Source: Ypsolopha sequella (taxonomy: Eukaryota; Arthropoda; Insecta; Lepidoptera; Ypsolophidae). Taken from it: 64,000 nucleotides of DNA. Shown one piece after another: positions 1 through 9,698 of the stretch. Where the stretch lies: assembly GCA_934047225.1 (NCBI GenBank), contig OW203991.1, positions 124,001-188,000 on the forward strand, written 5' to 3'. A program made the translations under genes and the position numbers. The notes under the pieces are model-generated. The model saw only the letters and a program-made list of their open reading frames with translations. It was not told where the DNA came from and did not search any database. Each line of letters opens with the position of its first letter. Position 1 is the stretch's first letter.

Positions 1-300
1 ACAAACAGTTTTCTTAACACATAATATAAATAACAATAAATTAATCTTAAAACCAAACAAGTTTCCACATAAATCTTGCAAGTAAATAAATTTATGTGCA
101 CGGCATTATAACAACGCAACATGTACTTACGTTATAAGTTACTCAGTAAAGTTATACAAAAAAAAGCAAATTGAAAAGGGAAAGAATATACATATATAAA
201 TTACCAAATCAACAAAGCAAATTGAAGAGAGAAAAATGTACATAAATTAAAAATTAACACTAACACAAAGTTAAGTATCACTAAGAAAACATTTTGTACT
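1..300. other. AT-rich sequence without a recognisable gene
   Basis: The stretch is strongly AT-rich. It holds a weak internal duplication: two segments near 168-240 both read 'gcaaattgaa' followed by purines and a short run of 'tacata'. No open frame, RNA gene or terminal repeat was seen. Confidence 0.5.
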
Positions 301-429
301 TTTTTAAAAACGTTTTAAATAATGAAGATTTAAATAGACCCAGCGAAAGATGCAATATATCAATTTATATATCATATTTATTATTAGGTATTATTATAAA
401 ATTCATTCACAACCATATACAATATGGTA

Positions 430-1478
430 TTCCTTAGGCGTCTCAAAGCAAACACAAATTTATCCAGTTTACTGCAAACAGCCTCAACATGCTTTTTCCA
501 ATTAAGATTTTTGTCAATCGTGACACCCAAAATACCGTGTGATCCACTTTATTTACTTTTTCATTATTGTTTTCGATCGTCAGTCCAAAATGTTGAGCTT
601 GGTAATTTCTAAATTGCATAATTTTTTTTTTTATTAAATTAATTTTAAGATTATTATTTTGTAATCACTGTATAACTTGAGCTAGTTCATCATTTACATT
701 TTCTTGGAACGTATCTTTTTGTTCACATTTTATAATAATCGAAGTGTCATCTGCAAATAACAAGCATTCATGTATGGTAGCTTTTGGTAAATCATTGATG
801 TATAGGAGAAATAAAAGTGGTCCCAAGATACTACCCTGTGGGACTCCTTTTCCATTTAACCTTTAGTCAGATCTAAAGTTGTATTTTAATGTTATTTTGT
901 GACTCTTGCAAATATTTGAAATCTCTGTGCATTGGTAACTTTCACTGAGATAACTTTTTAACCAATCATGGGCCAGACCTCTAATCCCATGCCTTTGCGA
1001 TTTAGATAGCAATATTTCGTGATTCACGAAGTCAAAAGCTTTGTTCATGTCTAAAAATATTGTTACTGTTGGTGTACCTTTATTTAGATTTTCAGTAACA
1101 CCTTTCACTAGGTTGAAACATGCAAGTGAAGTTGAGCTGTTTTTTCTAAAGCCGTATTGTTTCTGGGTTAAGATGTTATGTTAATTTAAAAAACTTGTAA
1201 ATCGTTTTTGCATAGTTCGTTCAGATACCTTTGAAATGACGGGAATCAGAGTAACTGGTCGGTAATGGTTAAGATCTGATTTGTCACTTTTTTGTGTATG
1301 GGCTTTACAATGCAAAGTTTTAAAGCTCGTGGAAAGCTCCCTTCAGAAAACGACAGATTTATAAGAAAGCTGATTGGTATACACAGAAAGTATGCACACA
1401 ATTTGAGAACTTTGGTACTAATTTCATCTTAACCCACAGAATTTCTATTACTTAACGACATTATTATCTTGAACACCT
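430..1478 (-). pseudogene. LINE reverse transcriptase fragment (broken)
   Basis: Minus-strand translation in shifting frames gives successive RT landmarks. These are a 'GSFPRALKLCIVKPIHKK'-like block near 1300-1370, 'FLDMNKAFDFVNHEIL' near 1010-1060 (catalytic Asp motif), a [14 protein letters not shown] block near 830-850, and an FADD-type box near 740. The longest uninterrupted frame is 81 codons (863-1108). The frame is broken several times, so this is a relic. Family-level assignment to non-LTR RT is secure; the clade is not. Confidence 0.75.
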
Positions 1479-1479
1479 T

Positions 1480-1976
1480 GTCTTGTATTTTCTTATCCCT
1501 TGGTTAAAGTAGATATAAGTCATATATTGTATAGTATAAGTTTTATGTTGAAAAAAAGACATGATCTTGCTAAGTTTCTTGCCCTTCTTCTTAGCAAGAT
1601 TAATCGAATGGGCGGAGGTAGGCATGTATTTATATATGTAACCTATTAGTATGTAGTATATAGGATGGGATTTGGTCGGCCGCCTGGATTCGTGCTGGGG
1701 GCTCGGTTGGTGATCATTGAACCTTGTTCCTGGTCCCTGGCCGGGTCTCCGGTATGGGTTCGGGCGGCTGATTGGATTTTACCTTGTATAATATATATTT
1801 TACCTATCATTTTAATCGTAAATATATTGCTACATAAATTAAATAAACCTTTAATTTAGTTCATGTACATTTATTATTTTATTACATATATTTTCTTTAT
1901 TAGATTAAATTTGACGTGTAAAAAGTGTATATATCTATACCTACTTTGCAAAATAAACTATTTGAATTTGAATTTG
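1480..1976 (+). mobile_element. Nested LINE 3' tail (family L-A), 5' truncated
   Basis: The segment matches, on the opposite strand, the 3' tails at 27.95-28.48, 39.43-39.84 and 50.44-50.94 kb. It contains the hairpin 'cttgctaag...cttagcaag', a GC-rich block at about 1663-1783, and the terminal 'aaataaactatttgaat' followed by TTTGAAT repeats. It is flanked by the 6-bp direct repeat 'acacct' (1473-1478 and 1977-1982), consistent with a target-site duplication. The LINE frame on the other strand resumes coherently across it. Confidence 0.85.
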
Positions 1977-2750
1977 ACACCTCTTGTGGATCGGTTGGTT
2001 GTAAGAACATTGTACCTTCATTGTTTTTTATGTCCTTTAAAGTATTTCGGTTACTATTATTATGATTACTAGATGAATTTACATTTGTTAGATCAATAAA
2101 GAAATTATTAAATATTTTGCATATGTCATTAGGATTCGTATATAAGTTGTCATTAAATTTTATATTATCAATATTATTATTTGTTATATTTCGATTAAAT
2201 TTATTTTGAATTGTATTCCAGGTTGTTTTGCATTTATTTTTATTGTTTTTAGTGTATTTATCGTTTTGCTGTCTTTGACTTGTTAAGATACACTTTTTTT
2301 GTAAATTTGAGTATTTATTGTACATATTTTTATTCGAGTACATATTTTTGTTAGAGTTTCGGTATTTAAAATAGAGATTTCTCTTAATCTGTGTGCATGT
2401 TTTTATCCCTTTAGTAACCCATCTTAGTTTAGTTGGTCTATTATTAATTTTTACTTTTATGACGAGAAAGCATAATTTATAAAACAGGGTTACAAGATTT
2501 TGGAATTCATTGTATGCGTCTTCAAAGTTTTCGTTGTTGTATACCTCGGCAAAACTAAGAGCAGCCATGCATTCATAAAATTTACGGATATTATCATGAT
2601 TATAATCTCTCCTGTATTCAAACCAGTCAGAGAAGATTTTTTACTGTTAATTTTAAGAGATAAAGTTGGGGCCGTGTGATCTGAGAGTGCTAAGTTGTGT
2701 ACCTCACCCTTAGCACTGCGATCGTTGCTGGCAAATTGATCAAGTGGCAA
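1977..2750 (-). pseudogene. LINE endonuclease C-terminus plus linker (broken)
   Basis: Two overlapping minus-strand frames give the tail of an apurinic-like endonuclease. The terminal 'LALSDHTAPTLSL' carries the SDH triad typical of the end of that domain. It is followed by an Asn/Lys-rich linker containing 'KTTWNTIQNKFNRN', which resembles the 'KTIWNIINTETGKS' segment of the LINE at 27.9-30.7 kb, and then 'FLQPTDPQEV'. The frame runs straight into the nested insertion at 1977 and resumes beyond it at 1478, so both halves belong to one element. It cannot encode a functional product. Confidence 0.7.
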
Positions 2751-3222
2751 TTCTAGTGGCCTATTTAGTGACAGTTACATTATGTGACATTCTAGCGGCC
2801 CATTTAGTGACAGTTACATTATGTGACATTCTAGTGGCCTATTTAGTGACAGTTACATTATGTGACATTCTAGTGGCCTAATTAGTGACAGTTACATTAT
2901 GTGACATTCTAGTGGCCTATTTAGTGACAGTTACATTATGTGACATTCTCGTGACCCATTTAGTGACAGTGACATTATGTGACATTCTAGTGGCCCATTT
3001 AGTGACAGTTACATTATGTGACATTCTAGTGGCCTATTTAGTGACAGTTACATTATGTGACATTCTAGTGGCCCATTTAGTGACAGTGACATTATGTGAC
3101 ATTCTAGTGGCCCATTTAGTGACAGTTACATTATGTGACATTCTAGTGGCCTATTTAGTGACAATTACATAATGTGACATTCTAGTGGCCTATTTAGTGA
3201 CATTTACATTATGTGACAATCA
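2742..3222 (+). repeat. Minisatellite Sat-A, array 1 (39-bp unit, about 12 copies)
   Basis: The unit is 39 bp and includes 'ctagtggcctatttagtgac' and 'agttacattatgtgacatt'. Variants differ by single bases (tggcc/cggcc, cctattt/cccattt). Because 39 is divisible by 3 and the unit lacks stops in one frame, an apparent 95-codon ORF runs through it. This is not a gene. The array abuts the LINE fragment on the left and PLE-1 on the right. Confidence 0.95.
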
Positions 3223-3399
3223 AGGGGCTGACATTTTGTCCCACAGAAAAATTAAATCGCATCAAATTAGTTAACGACTTTGTACGTTTCGGTCGAAAAT
3301 TAAAATGGCAGCATTACTGGCAGACACAACAACACTAAAACAATATCCCGACATACGCAGCGTTGCAACCATTTAAACCAAACTCCCAAAATGAACCAC

Positions 3400-4217
3400 C
3401 ACCACTCCCTCCTAACCACCCCCTAGAAATCTTTATAACCAACATCCTAGCCAAACTATCCGATGATCATTACATAAACACGCTACAAGACCCCATTCAA
3501 AATTGAACGTACAAAGAAAAAGATTCATTAAAAAAACTTAAAAATAATCCAGATATTATAATATTACCAGCAGACAAAGGTTCGGCCACAGTTGTAATGA
3601 ATAAATTGGACTATACAAATGAAGGACTGAGACAACTGACTGATACAACTTTTTACAAACCTGCACCAAGTGACCCGTGTGACCAGATTGTAGACATTAT
3701 CCGAAATATCCGCCATACGAGGGGAGAAACAGAAGGTCTATCTGAGGCTGACATGGCACTTATGCTCCCCAACCATCCGAAGACTCCCCATTTTTACATG
3801 CTGCCTAAAATTCATAAAACTAACAATCCAGGTCGACCCATCGTAGCATCATATGACTCACCCACCGAACGAATTTCCGCTTATGTAGACTATCACCTTC
3901 AACCCTTAGTAAAACAACTTCCATCATACATCAAAGACACAAACCATTTTCTTGAAATAATAAATTCTCTTCAACTGCCCACCAACATTAACTTACTTCT
4001 CGTCACCATTGATGTGATCTCATTATACACAAACATCCCTCATGACACAGGCCTTTCATCTCTTCGCACCCATTTAAACAACCGCCCTGTGCCCCATCAA
4101 CCATCTACCGACTTCATCATCACACTTTCAGACATAATCCTCAAAAACAACTTCTTCTGCTTTGAAAATCAATTCTATCATCAAACAAAATACAAATACA
4201 AATACAAAATTATTTAA
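3400..4217 (+). pseudogene. Penelope-like reverse transcriptase, N-terminal and central part
   Basis: The 206-codon frame starting at 3597 is preceded by in-frame coding similarity back to about 3440, interrupted by a stop. Motifs include 'PADKGSATVVMNKLDY' (PLE RT1-like), 'PHFYMLPKIHKTNNPGRPIV' and 'LLVTIDVISLYTNIP' (the motif A aspartate). The frame ends at 4217 inside a roughly 50-nt AT-rich insertion containing 'aaatacaaatac' repeats. RT similarity resumes after it ('KGTAMGTRMAPSYANIF', about 4237-4290). PLE reverse transcriptases are related to telomerase RT. This copy is non-functional. Confidence 0.85.
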
Positions 4218-4339
4218 TGGATCAAAAAATCTTAACCTAAAAGGAACAGCTATGGGAACTCGGATGGCTCCCAGCTATGCTAACATCTTCATGGCAAGCA
4301 TCGAGTCAACCTTCTTAGCCACAGAGCCTCTGAAACCCT

Positions 4340-5405
4340 GAAAAAAGGGAGGAGATTCATAGACGATATTTTTATGATCTGGCCACATAACAGAAACACC
4401 CTGACTGACTTTTTAAACCGCCTAAAAAATCATGCTTCATTAAAATTCACCCACGAAATTTCGTCTGAAAAAATCACATTTCTCAACATAGAATTAACCA
4501 TAAATCACAACAACCATATCTCCACTTCCGTCCATTTCAAACCCACTAACAAACTACAATATCTAGACTTCCACAGCTGTCATTCGCCACATATTAAAAA
4601 ATCCATTCCGTATTCTCTTTCACTCCGTGGCCGTCGGATCTGCAACAACACAAATTCACCAAACAACTATCATAACACAATTCACAAAGCACTTCTCAAC
4701 AGAAACTACCCAAAGCAGTTCCTACAAAAACACTTACACCAAGGACCAAGACATGCAAAACCAACCAACCAAACACGACTCATCACCACATATTTTCACG
4801 GCAGTCATAAACTCAAAACAATGATCAAAGACTCCTTACCCATCCTTCGACAAAGCGACGAAACAAAACACCTACTACCTAATACTCGTCAGATATGTTA
4901 TAGACAGAACCGAAACCTTAAATGCACACTCAACAAGACACAACAACTCACCATCCCCAACAACCCCAGTAACTCATCTCCTGGAACATCCCCTTGCCGA
5001 CGGCCACGCTGCAAAACATGCACCATGATTAACACTTCTACACATATCAATACTCACCACACTACCAGCACCTACAAAACACAACCCAACACAACATGTA
5101 CAACTAAAAATTGTATTTACCTACTAGAATGCCGACATTGCCCGGCATTCTACGTAGGTGAAACCAGAAACGCCTTACACATCCGGATGAACAACCCCAG
5201 ACATACATCAACTATACAAAACAACGTCCTACCCATTCCCACACACACACGCTTACACAACGTCACCTTCAACGACTGCTTCTCCGTTCGCATCATTAAA
5301 TCATTCACTCCACCATTAACTGACATAGACGTAAGAACCTGGGAGACGTCATATATCTGGTCACTTGGTGCTCATTATGGACCTGGACTCAACAGACAGT
5401 ACTGA
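4340..5405 (+). pseudogene. Penelope-like RT C-terminus with GIY-YIG endonuclease
   Basis: The frame opens with the RT active-site box 'RFIDDIFMIW' (about 4350-4382), then the RT thumb region and a basic linker. The linker has a 'CRRPRCKTC' cysteine cluster (about 5000-5020). Next is the GIY-YIG-type nuclease: 'CIYLLECRHCPAFYVGETRN', with downstream 'HIRMN' and 'RTWETSYIWSLGAHYGPGLN'. The nuclease nicks target DNA in PLE integration (family knowledge). The last 94 codons closely match the two copies in PLE-2, apart from one missing codon and scattered substitutions. The upstream frame is joined only through a stop near 4341, so the protein is not intact. Confidence 0.85.
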
Positions 5406-5671
5406 CAGACATGACTTGACCAACCGACGAATTAGACCGCTCAAAATTTCAAGTAAAAACACCAACAACATCACACAATCACCTAACCACCATCATCCAT
5501 CATCCAAGAAGAGCAGTGATTAAATAATATCAAAAATAACCAACATCATTTTTAGAGAAACCTACTTTATTATTTTTTAGAAAATAGTTTAAAACTAAAA
5601 TTGTTTACAAGTGTCACTTTTACTTTTTATTTTTTTATTATGATACCTAAATTATATGTCACAAATTTTTT

Positions 5672-5725
5672 ACATTCGACTGATGACGGCCCCATACCGA
5701 GGGCCGAAATATATCGAGTTATAAT
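5672..5725 (+). ncRNA. Hammerhead-ribozyme-like motif at the 3' end of PLE-1
   Basis: The order CTGATGA (5680-5686), 5-bp stem ggccc/gggcc (5688-5692 with 5701-5705), then GAAA (5706-5709) matches the conserved hammerhead core around stem II. Penelope-like elements are known to carry hammerhead ribozymes in their terminal repeats. An extra C between CTGATGA and stem II, and a poor stem III here, mean activity is doubtful. PLE-2 carries a second copy with a different loop and a compensated stem. Confidence 0.5.
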
Positions 5726-5752
5726 TTTTTAATTGTTTTAATAATAGTACTA

Positions 5753-6456
5753 ATCAAAAGCACATAGTATAACTGTCACTAAATGGGCCGCTAAAATGTC
5801 ACATAATGTAACTGTCACTAAATAGGCCACTAGAATGTCATATAATGTAACTGTCACTAAATGGGCCGCTAGAATGTCACATAATGTAACTGTCACTAAA
5901 TAGGCCACTAGAATGTCATATAATGTAACTGTCACTAAATGGGCCGCTAGAATGTCACATAATGTAACTGTCACTAAATGGGCCGCTAGAATGTCACATA
6001 ATGTAACTGTCACTAAATGGGCCGCTAGAATGTTACATAATGTAACTGTCACTAAATAGGCCACTAAAATGTCACATAATGTAACTGTCACTAAATAGGC
6101 CACTAGAATGTCACATAATGTAACTGTCACTAAATAGGCCACTAGAATGTCACATAATGTAACTGTCACTAAATAGGCCACTAGAATGTCACATGATGTA
6201 ACTGTCACTAAATAGGCCACTAGAATGTCACATAATGTAACTGTCACTAAATAGGCCACTAGAATGTCACATAATGTAACTGTCACTAAATAGGCCACTA
6301 GAATGTCACATAATGTAACTGTCACTAAATAGGCCACTAGAATGTCACATAATGTAATTGTCACTAAATAGGCCACTAGAATGTCACAAAATGTAACTGT
6401 CACTAAATAGGCCACTAGAATGTCACATAATGTAATTGTCACTAAATAGGCCACTA
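5753..6456 (-). repeat. Minisatellite Sat-A, array 2, inverted relative to arrays 1 and 3 (about 18 copies)
   Basis: The same 39-bp unit appears in reverse complement ('aatgtcacataatgtaactg', 'tcactaaataggccactag'). Copies near 5770-6050 alternate between 'gggccgctag' and 'aggccactag' variants, giving a 78-bp dimer pattern. Copies from 6060 on are uniform. The apparent 234-codon ORF is an effect of the 39-bp period. It lies between the end of PLE-1 and the 3' end of the CR1-like LINE. Confidence 0.95.
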
Positions 6457-6546
6457 AAATAGACTAAAAACGAGATGGTGTTGCCAAAAAGAGATTGTGA
6501 GAGGAACGTAAGGAACAACCATGAGTATCACAAAGAAATTGAAAAT

Positions 6547-8157
6547 TTATCTTAAGGTAGGAAGGAATTGCATGATTGTGCAACACGGAAAATAATAGAG
6601 ACAGGATGTGAGTATCATGACGCTGACGAATAGGGAGCCAGTTAAGTTGAGAACGAAATTCAGAAACGTGATCATACTTGCGAAGACCAAAAATAAATCA
6701 CGAAAATTTTGAAGACGTTCGAATTTGTCAAGTTGCGCTTCAGTGAGATCCAAATAACTGACCTCAGCATAATCGAGAATTGTTAATAAGAGAGATTGTG
6801 CGAGTGCAATTTTAGTGGCAGTAGGTAGGAAATTTCGGAGCCTTCTCATAGCACCTGCAGCAGCAAACATTTTTCTACTTACCTCATTGATTTGTGGAAC
6901 CCATGTTAAACAACTATCAAAAATTATTCCTAGATTTTTAACCTTTGTGATAAATGGGATAAGAGTTCCATCAAACAAGATATAAGGAAGCTGTTGCCAA
7001 TCAATTCTATTAACGAACCACGGGCTACCTATTATGATAGTTTGAGTCTCGGTGGGATTAAATTTTAGCCCATAATCATTGCTCCACGCAGATATCCTCG
7101 TTAGGTCATCATTAGTCATGGCAATGGCCTGCAAGAGATCATCCAACTTTGCTTGAGTGTATATTTGGAGATCATCTGCATAAAGATGGTACGAGGAAGA
7201 AATGAATTGTGAGATATTATTGATAAATAAAGCGAAAAGTAGAGGAGAGAAGTCGCCTCCTTGTGGAACACCAGCAGAAATATCGCACCAATCAGAAAAA
7301 TAATCATCAATGCGGATACGTTGCCGGCGTCCACGTAGATAACTACAAAACCAGCCAATCATAGTTGGAGATATGTTTAGGGAACAAAGCACCCCTAAGA
7401 GTATGTCAAAGTCAACTGTATTAAATGCATTTGAAAAGTCCAGTAGATTCAGAAGTGTCAGTTGTCCTTGGTCCATACCCCTCTGGATATCATCACTTAT
7501 TTTCACTAACGCAGTAACGGTACTGTGACCAGGGCGAAAACCTGATTGATTAGGATTTAATAAGTTGTTTCTGTTAAGGAATTCACTTAACTGATGATGT
7601 ACACGTTCGAGGACCTTGGATAGGAATGGAAGGATAGATATGGGTCGGTATTCAGAAAAGGAAGATGGATTAGCTTTCTTAGGTAACGGAGTCACTTGAG
7701 CGTATTTCCATAAAGTTGGAAAAGAACCCATTGATATAGAGCTATTTAGGATGAAAGTGATAACAGGTAAGAGGATTTCTAGGATAGGAATTATCATTTT
7801 ACGGCTTATACATTGACTACCAACTGCATTAGATGTAATAGAGGTGATGTGTTTCCTAACATCACAATCAGTGAGTTGGCTAAAGACAAACGGAGAGTAG
7901 TCGGGTGTTAGAATTGAAGAAAGATAACTTAGCGTATTTGTTTTCGTAGCACTGTCAATAGTGGAAGAAGAAGAAAAATGCTGATTAAGACAATTTAAGT
8001 TAAAATCTTTAGGAATGGAGTCTTGGCGAGACTTACCAACACCCAGTGACTTTAGAAATTTCCATACTTTGGCTGGATCACCGTTTTCAACAGATTCATG
8101 GATATGGCGTCGTTGAGCATTTTTACACACCTTGTTGCAGTGATTCCGTATCTGCAA
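6547..8157 (-). pseudogene. CR1-like LINE reverse transcriptase (536 codons, frame-broken at the 3' end)
   Basis: RT motifs appear in order: 'EYRPISILPFLSKVLERV', 'NQSGFRPGHSTVTALV', 'LLDFSNAFNTVDFDILLGVL' (motif A Asp), 'GVPQGGDFSPLLFALFINNI', the YADD catalytic box in 'YHLYADDLQIYTQ', and 'VKNLGIIFDSCLTW'. This enzyme class copies the element RNA at a nicked target. The N-terminal 60 residues are the endonuclease-RT linker. The C-terminal 55 residues do not look like the expected LINE tail, while the correct residues appear in another frame, so a frameshift near 6705 is inferred. The RT core itself appears intact. Confidence 0.85.
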
Positions 8158-8203
8158 GTACTTATTTTTATTGACATCAGTTGGTCGACGTTTAAATTTT
8201 TAC

Positions 8204-8878
8204 TTAGCGATGACTTTCTTCTCCATTAACTTCTTTACTGGAATTACTGGAACTAATGAGAGATCTGAGAGAAGAAGAGCGATGGTCATTTTTGAGAAGG
8301 CAAGTGTTAAAATCACCCATTACAATTGTGTGACTGTATAATGGAGCTAAGTTCTGTAATAGACTTTCGAAGGATGAAAAATAATTGACAGTCATGGAAG
8401 GAGGGTAATAAACACCAAGAAGAAGCTTTGTGTGATTTAACATTACCTCAATAAATAGGTGCTCGCCATCATGCAGGGGTGGTGGTTAAGCAGAAATACT
8501 GACTATGGAGAAAGAAATGTGTGATCTCAAGTAAATTGCTACTCCACCACACTCCCTAGGGACACGGTCGTTGCGTATGAGATGAAAACCTGGGATTGAA
8601 ACAGATGTGGAAGGTAAACATGGTTTAAATAAAATTGCATGGATATTGTTAATATCAAATGAACCCAACATGTCTGGGTAATGACCCCAGATGCTTTGGG
8701 CATTAATATGTACGACATTGAAATTTTTAACACAGTCTGAAAATGTTGACGTCAATGACTCATGAAGACTTGGAATACTTTGAAAGCTGCAGTCACTACT
8801 ACTGTCATCAAAAGAAGAAGAGCAAGACATAAACTCATCATTCTTAGAACTATTATCATTGAATATACTACTTAGCAT
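8204..8878 (-). pseudogene. LINE AP-endonuclease fragments
   Basis: Two minus-strand frames make up most of an apurinic-type endonuclease. The first (8878-8486) has 'FNVVHINAQSI' at the N-terminal metal site and 'NDRVPRECGGVAIYLR'. The second (8443-8204) has 'LLLGVYYPP' and the catalytic 'VMGDFN' motif. The frames are separated by a frameshift between 8443 and 8486. The C-terminal SDH region is missing, with an abrupt jump into the RT linker near 8204, suggesting an internal deletion. The protein cannot be functional. Confidence 0.8.
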
Positions 8879-8880
8879 AT

Positions 8881-9010
8881 GTACTTATGAGTAAATATAA
8901 ATATAAATACCTAATAATATACAAATAAACTATTCTATAATACGCGAGACTAAAATTTAAGTTCCTGCACTTGCTGGTAGTGTATTAAACTAAAGATAAA
9001 TTGGGCAGTA
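8881..9010. other. Short AT-rich spacer between LINE and BEL element
   Basis: This holds no gene. The last five bases before the 5' LTR are 'cagta' (9006-9010). They do not match the five bases after the 3' LTR ('caaca', 18055-18059), where BEL elements normally show a 5-bp duplication. Confidence 0.5.
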
Positions 9011-9208
9011 TGTTAAAAATTGAACTAAATCCTGCGGCGCCTGCTACCGTTTTCATAGCAAGTCATGGTTTTTATCTACGTTCTTTTTATACTTATGTAT
9101 GTAGGTAGATTATAATTTCTTCTTGCTCGTTTGTGATTGAGACAAATAAATCGTTCTCGTAAAAGGAAAAAGTCCTTTGATTATATACTCCTGATAAGGA
9201 TCCCAACA
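9011..9208 (+). repeat. BEL/Pao 5' LTR
   Basis: This 198-bp direct repeat has 5'-TG...CA-3' ends. It is identical to the 3' LTR except at about 9026 ('gaactaaat' versus 'gaactgaat') and about 9180 ('ctttgatt' versus 'ctttaatt'). It should hold the promoter, but I could not point to a convincing TATA box. Confidence 0.92.
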
Positions 9209-9226
9209 TGGTCCTGGATCGAAGCC
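9209..9226 (+). other. Primer-binding-site-like sequence
   Basis: Directly after the 5' LTR, 'tggtcctggatcgaagcc' begins with TGG, the complement of the tRNA CCA end. Its reverse complement contains 'ttcgatcc', like a tRNA T-loop. The tRNA species was not identified. Confidence 0.6.
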
Positions 9227-9431
9227 AGATATAAGGAATTATATGGATCAGCTGCTATATTAATCGAAAAATCAAGCAATCATCAAGGATCGGAATTTAC
9301 AAAGGACATTTACATGGAATGTGCCAAGGATACCTGTTACAAAGGATTGCTGTTAAGGATATAGTGTTAAATTAACATTATATCATTGCAGTATAGAAAC
9401 GCAGAAATAAAAGTAAATCTGGATGTGAGGA

Positions 9432-9504
9432 GCTCTGAACCGGGAATCGAACCCGGGACCTCTCGCTTGCCGGGCGATTGCTCTAACCTCTGAGCTATCC
9501 AGGT
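9432..9504 (-). pseudogene. tRNA-like sequence (left arm of SINE-like palindrome)
   Basis: This is the reverse complement of the tRNA-like segment at 9626-9698, with box-B-like 'gggttcgattccc' and box-A-like 'tagctcagaggttagagc'. The acceptor stem is imperfect. It is part of a SINE-like element and unlikely to be a functional tRNA gene. Confidence 0.65.
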
Positions 9505-9625
9505 CTCAACACAACTGAATACACTAGTGTCCTCTAGGCGCCAAGTGGCTCACTATAAAGTGGGTATCTATAAATAACATTGCAGTATGGGAAAGCACAT
9601 CGGTAAATTCACGAGTTGTGTTGAG

Positions 9626-9698
9626 ACCTGGATAGCTCAGAGGTTAGAGCAATCGCCCGGCAAGCGAGAGGTCCCGGGTTCGATTCCCGGTTCAGAGC
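9626..9698 (+). pseudogene. tRNA-like sequence (right arm), possible GGC anticodon
   Basis: It folds as a cloverleaf: acceptor ACCTGGA/TTCAGAG (two outer mismatches), D-arm GCTC/GAGC, anticodon stem TCGC/GCGA around loop CCGGCAA, and T-arm CCGGG/CCCGG with TTCGATT. If read as a tRNA the anticodon would be GGC (Ala). Position 33 is C instead of the near-universal U, and the acceptor stem is weak. It is best viewed as a SINE head derived from a tRNA. Confidence 0.65.

Larger units (their letters stand above)
300..2750 (-). mobile_element. Decayed Jockey/CR1-type LINE, interrupted by a nested LINE tail
   Basis: Read on the minus strand, the segments follow the order expected of a non-LTR retrotransposon. 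They are the end of an AP endonuclease (about 2750-2500), the endonuclease-RT linker (2500-1977) and reverse transcriptase (1478 down to about 430). The middle is split by a plus-strand LINE tail at 1480-1976. Several stops and frameshifts make it a pseudogene. The left boundary is vague because similarity fades into AT-rich DNA near 300-430. The clade call (Jockey/CR1 group) rests on RT motif style only. Confidence 0.75.
3235..5752 (+). mobile_element. Penelope-like element PLE-1, 5' truncated
   Basis: A plus-strand element carries a Penelope-type reverse transcriptase followed by a GIY-YIG endonuclease, the domain order that defines Penelope-like elements. A 3' non-coding region ends in a hammerhead-like motif at 5672-5725. 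Both ends abut Sat-A arrays of opposite orientation. The coding region has stop codons (for example near 3505) and an insertion at about 4186-4238, so the copy is dead. No direct repeats could be identified because the flanks are satellite. Confidence 0.85.
6457..8880 (-). mobile_element. CR1-like LINE with truncated endonuclease and near-complete RT
   Basis: A minus-strand non-LTR retrotransposon of about 2.4 kb. Endonuclease motifs lie at 8878-8204 and RT at 8157-6547. The 3' end meets Sat-A array 2 at about 6457 without an obvious poly-A tail. The upstream end stops near 8880 in AT-rich sequence. No ORF1 is visible, so the copy is 5' truncated. Belonging to the Jockey/CR1 group is inferred from the RT motifs. 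Confidence 0.8.

Noticed and set aside
1665..1859. 64-codon ORF conserved at 1665-1859 and 50559-50753
   Set aside because: It lies in the GC-rich 3' UTR of LINE family L-A. Conservation is between LINE copies, and it shows no protein-family features.
2742..3222. CRISPR-like array
   Set aside because: Units are contiguous, with no unique spacers. The setting is eukaryotic and there are no cas genes.
4186..4238. Retained intron in PLE-1
   Set aside because: Penelope-like elements can carry introns, but the inserted segment lacks GT...AG ends and is a simple AT-rich repeat expansion.
5750..6454. 234-codon frame with a repeated hydrophobic 13-residue motif
   Set aside because: It looks like a repetitive membrane protein but is only the Sat-A minisatellite.
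9626..9698. Functional tRNA-Ala gene
   Set aside because: Acceptor stem mismatches, C at position 33, an inverted duplicate nearby and target-site duplications point to a SINE-like element.
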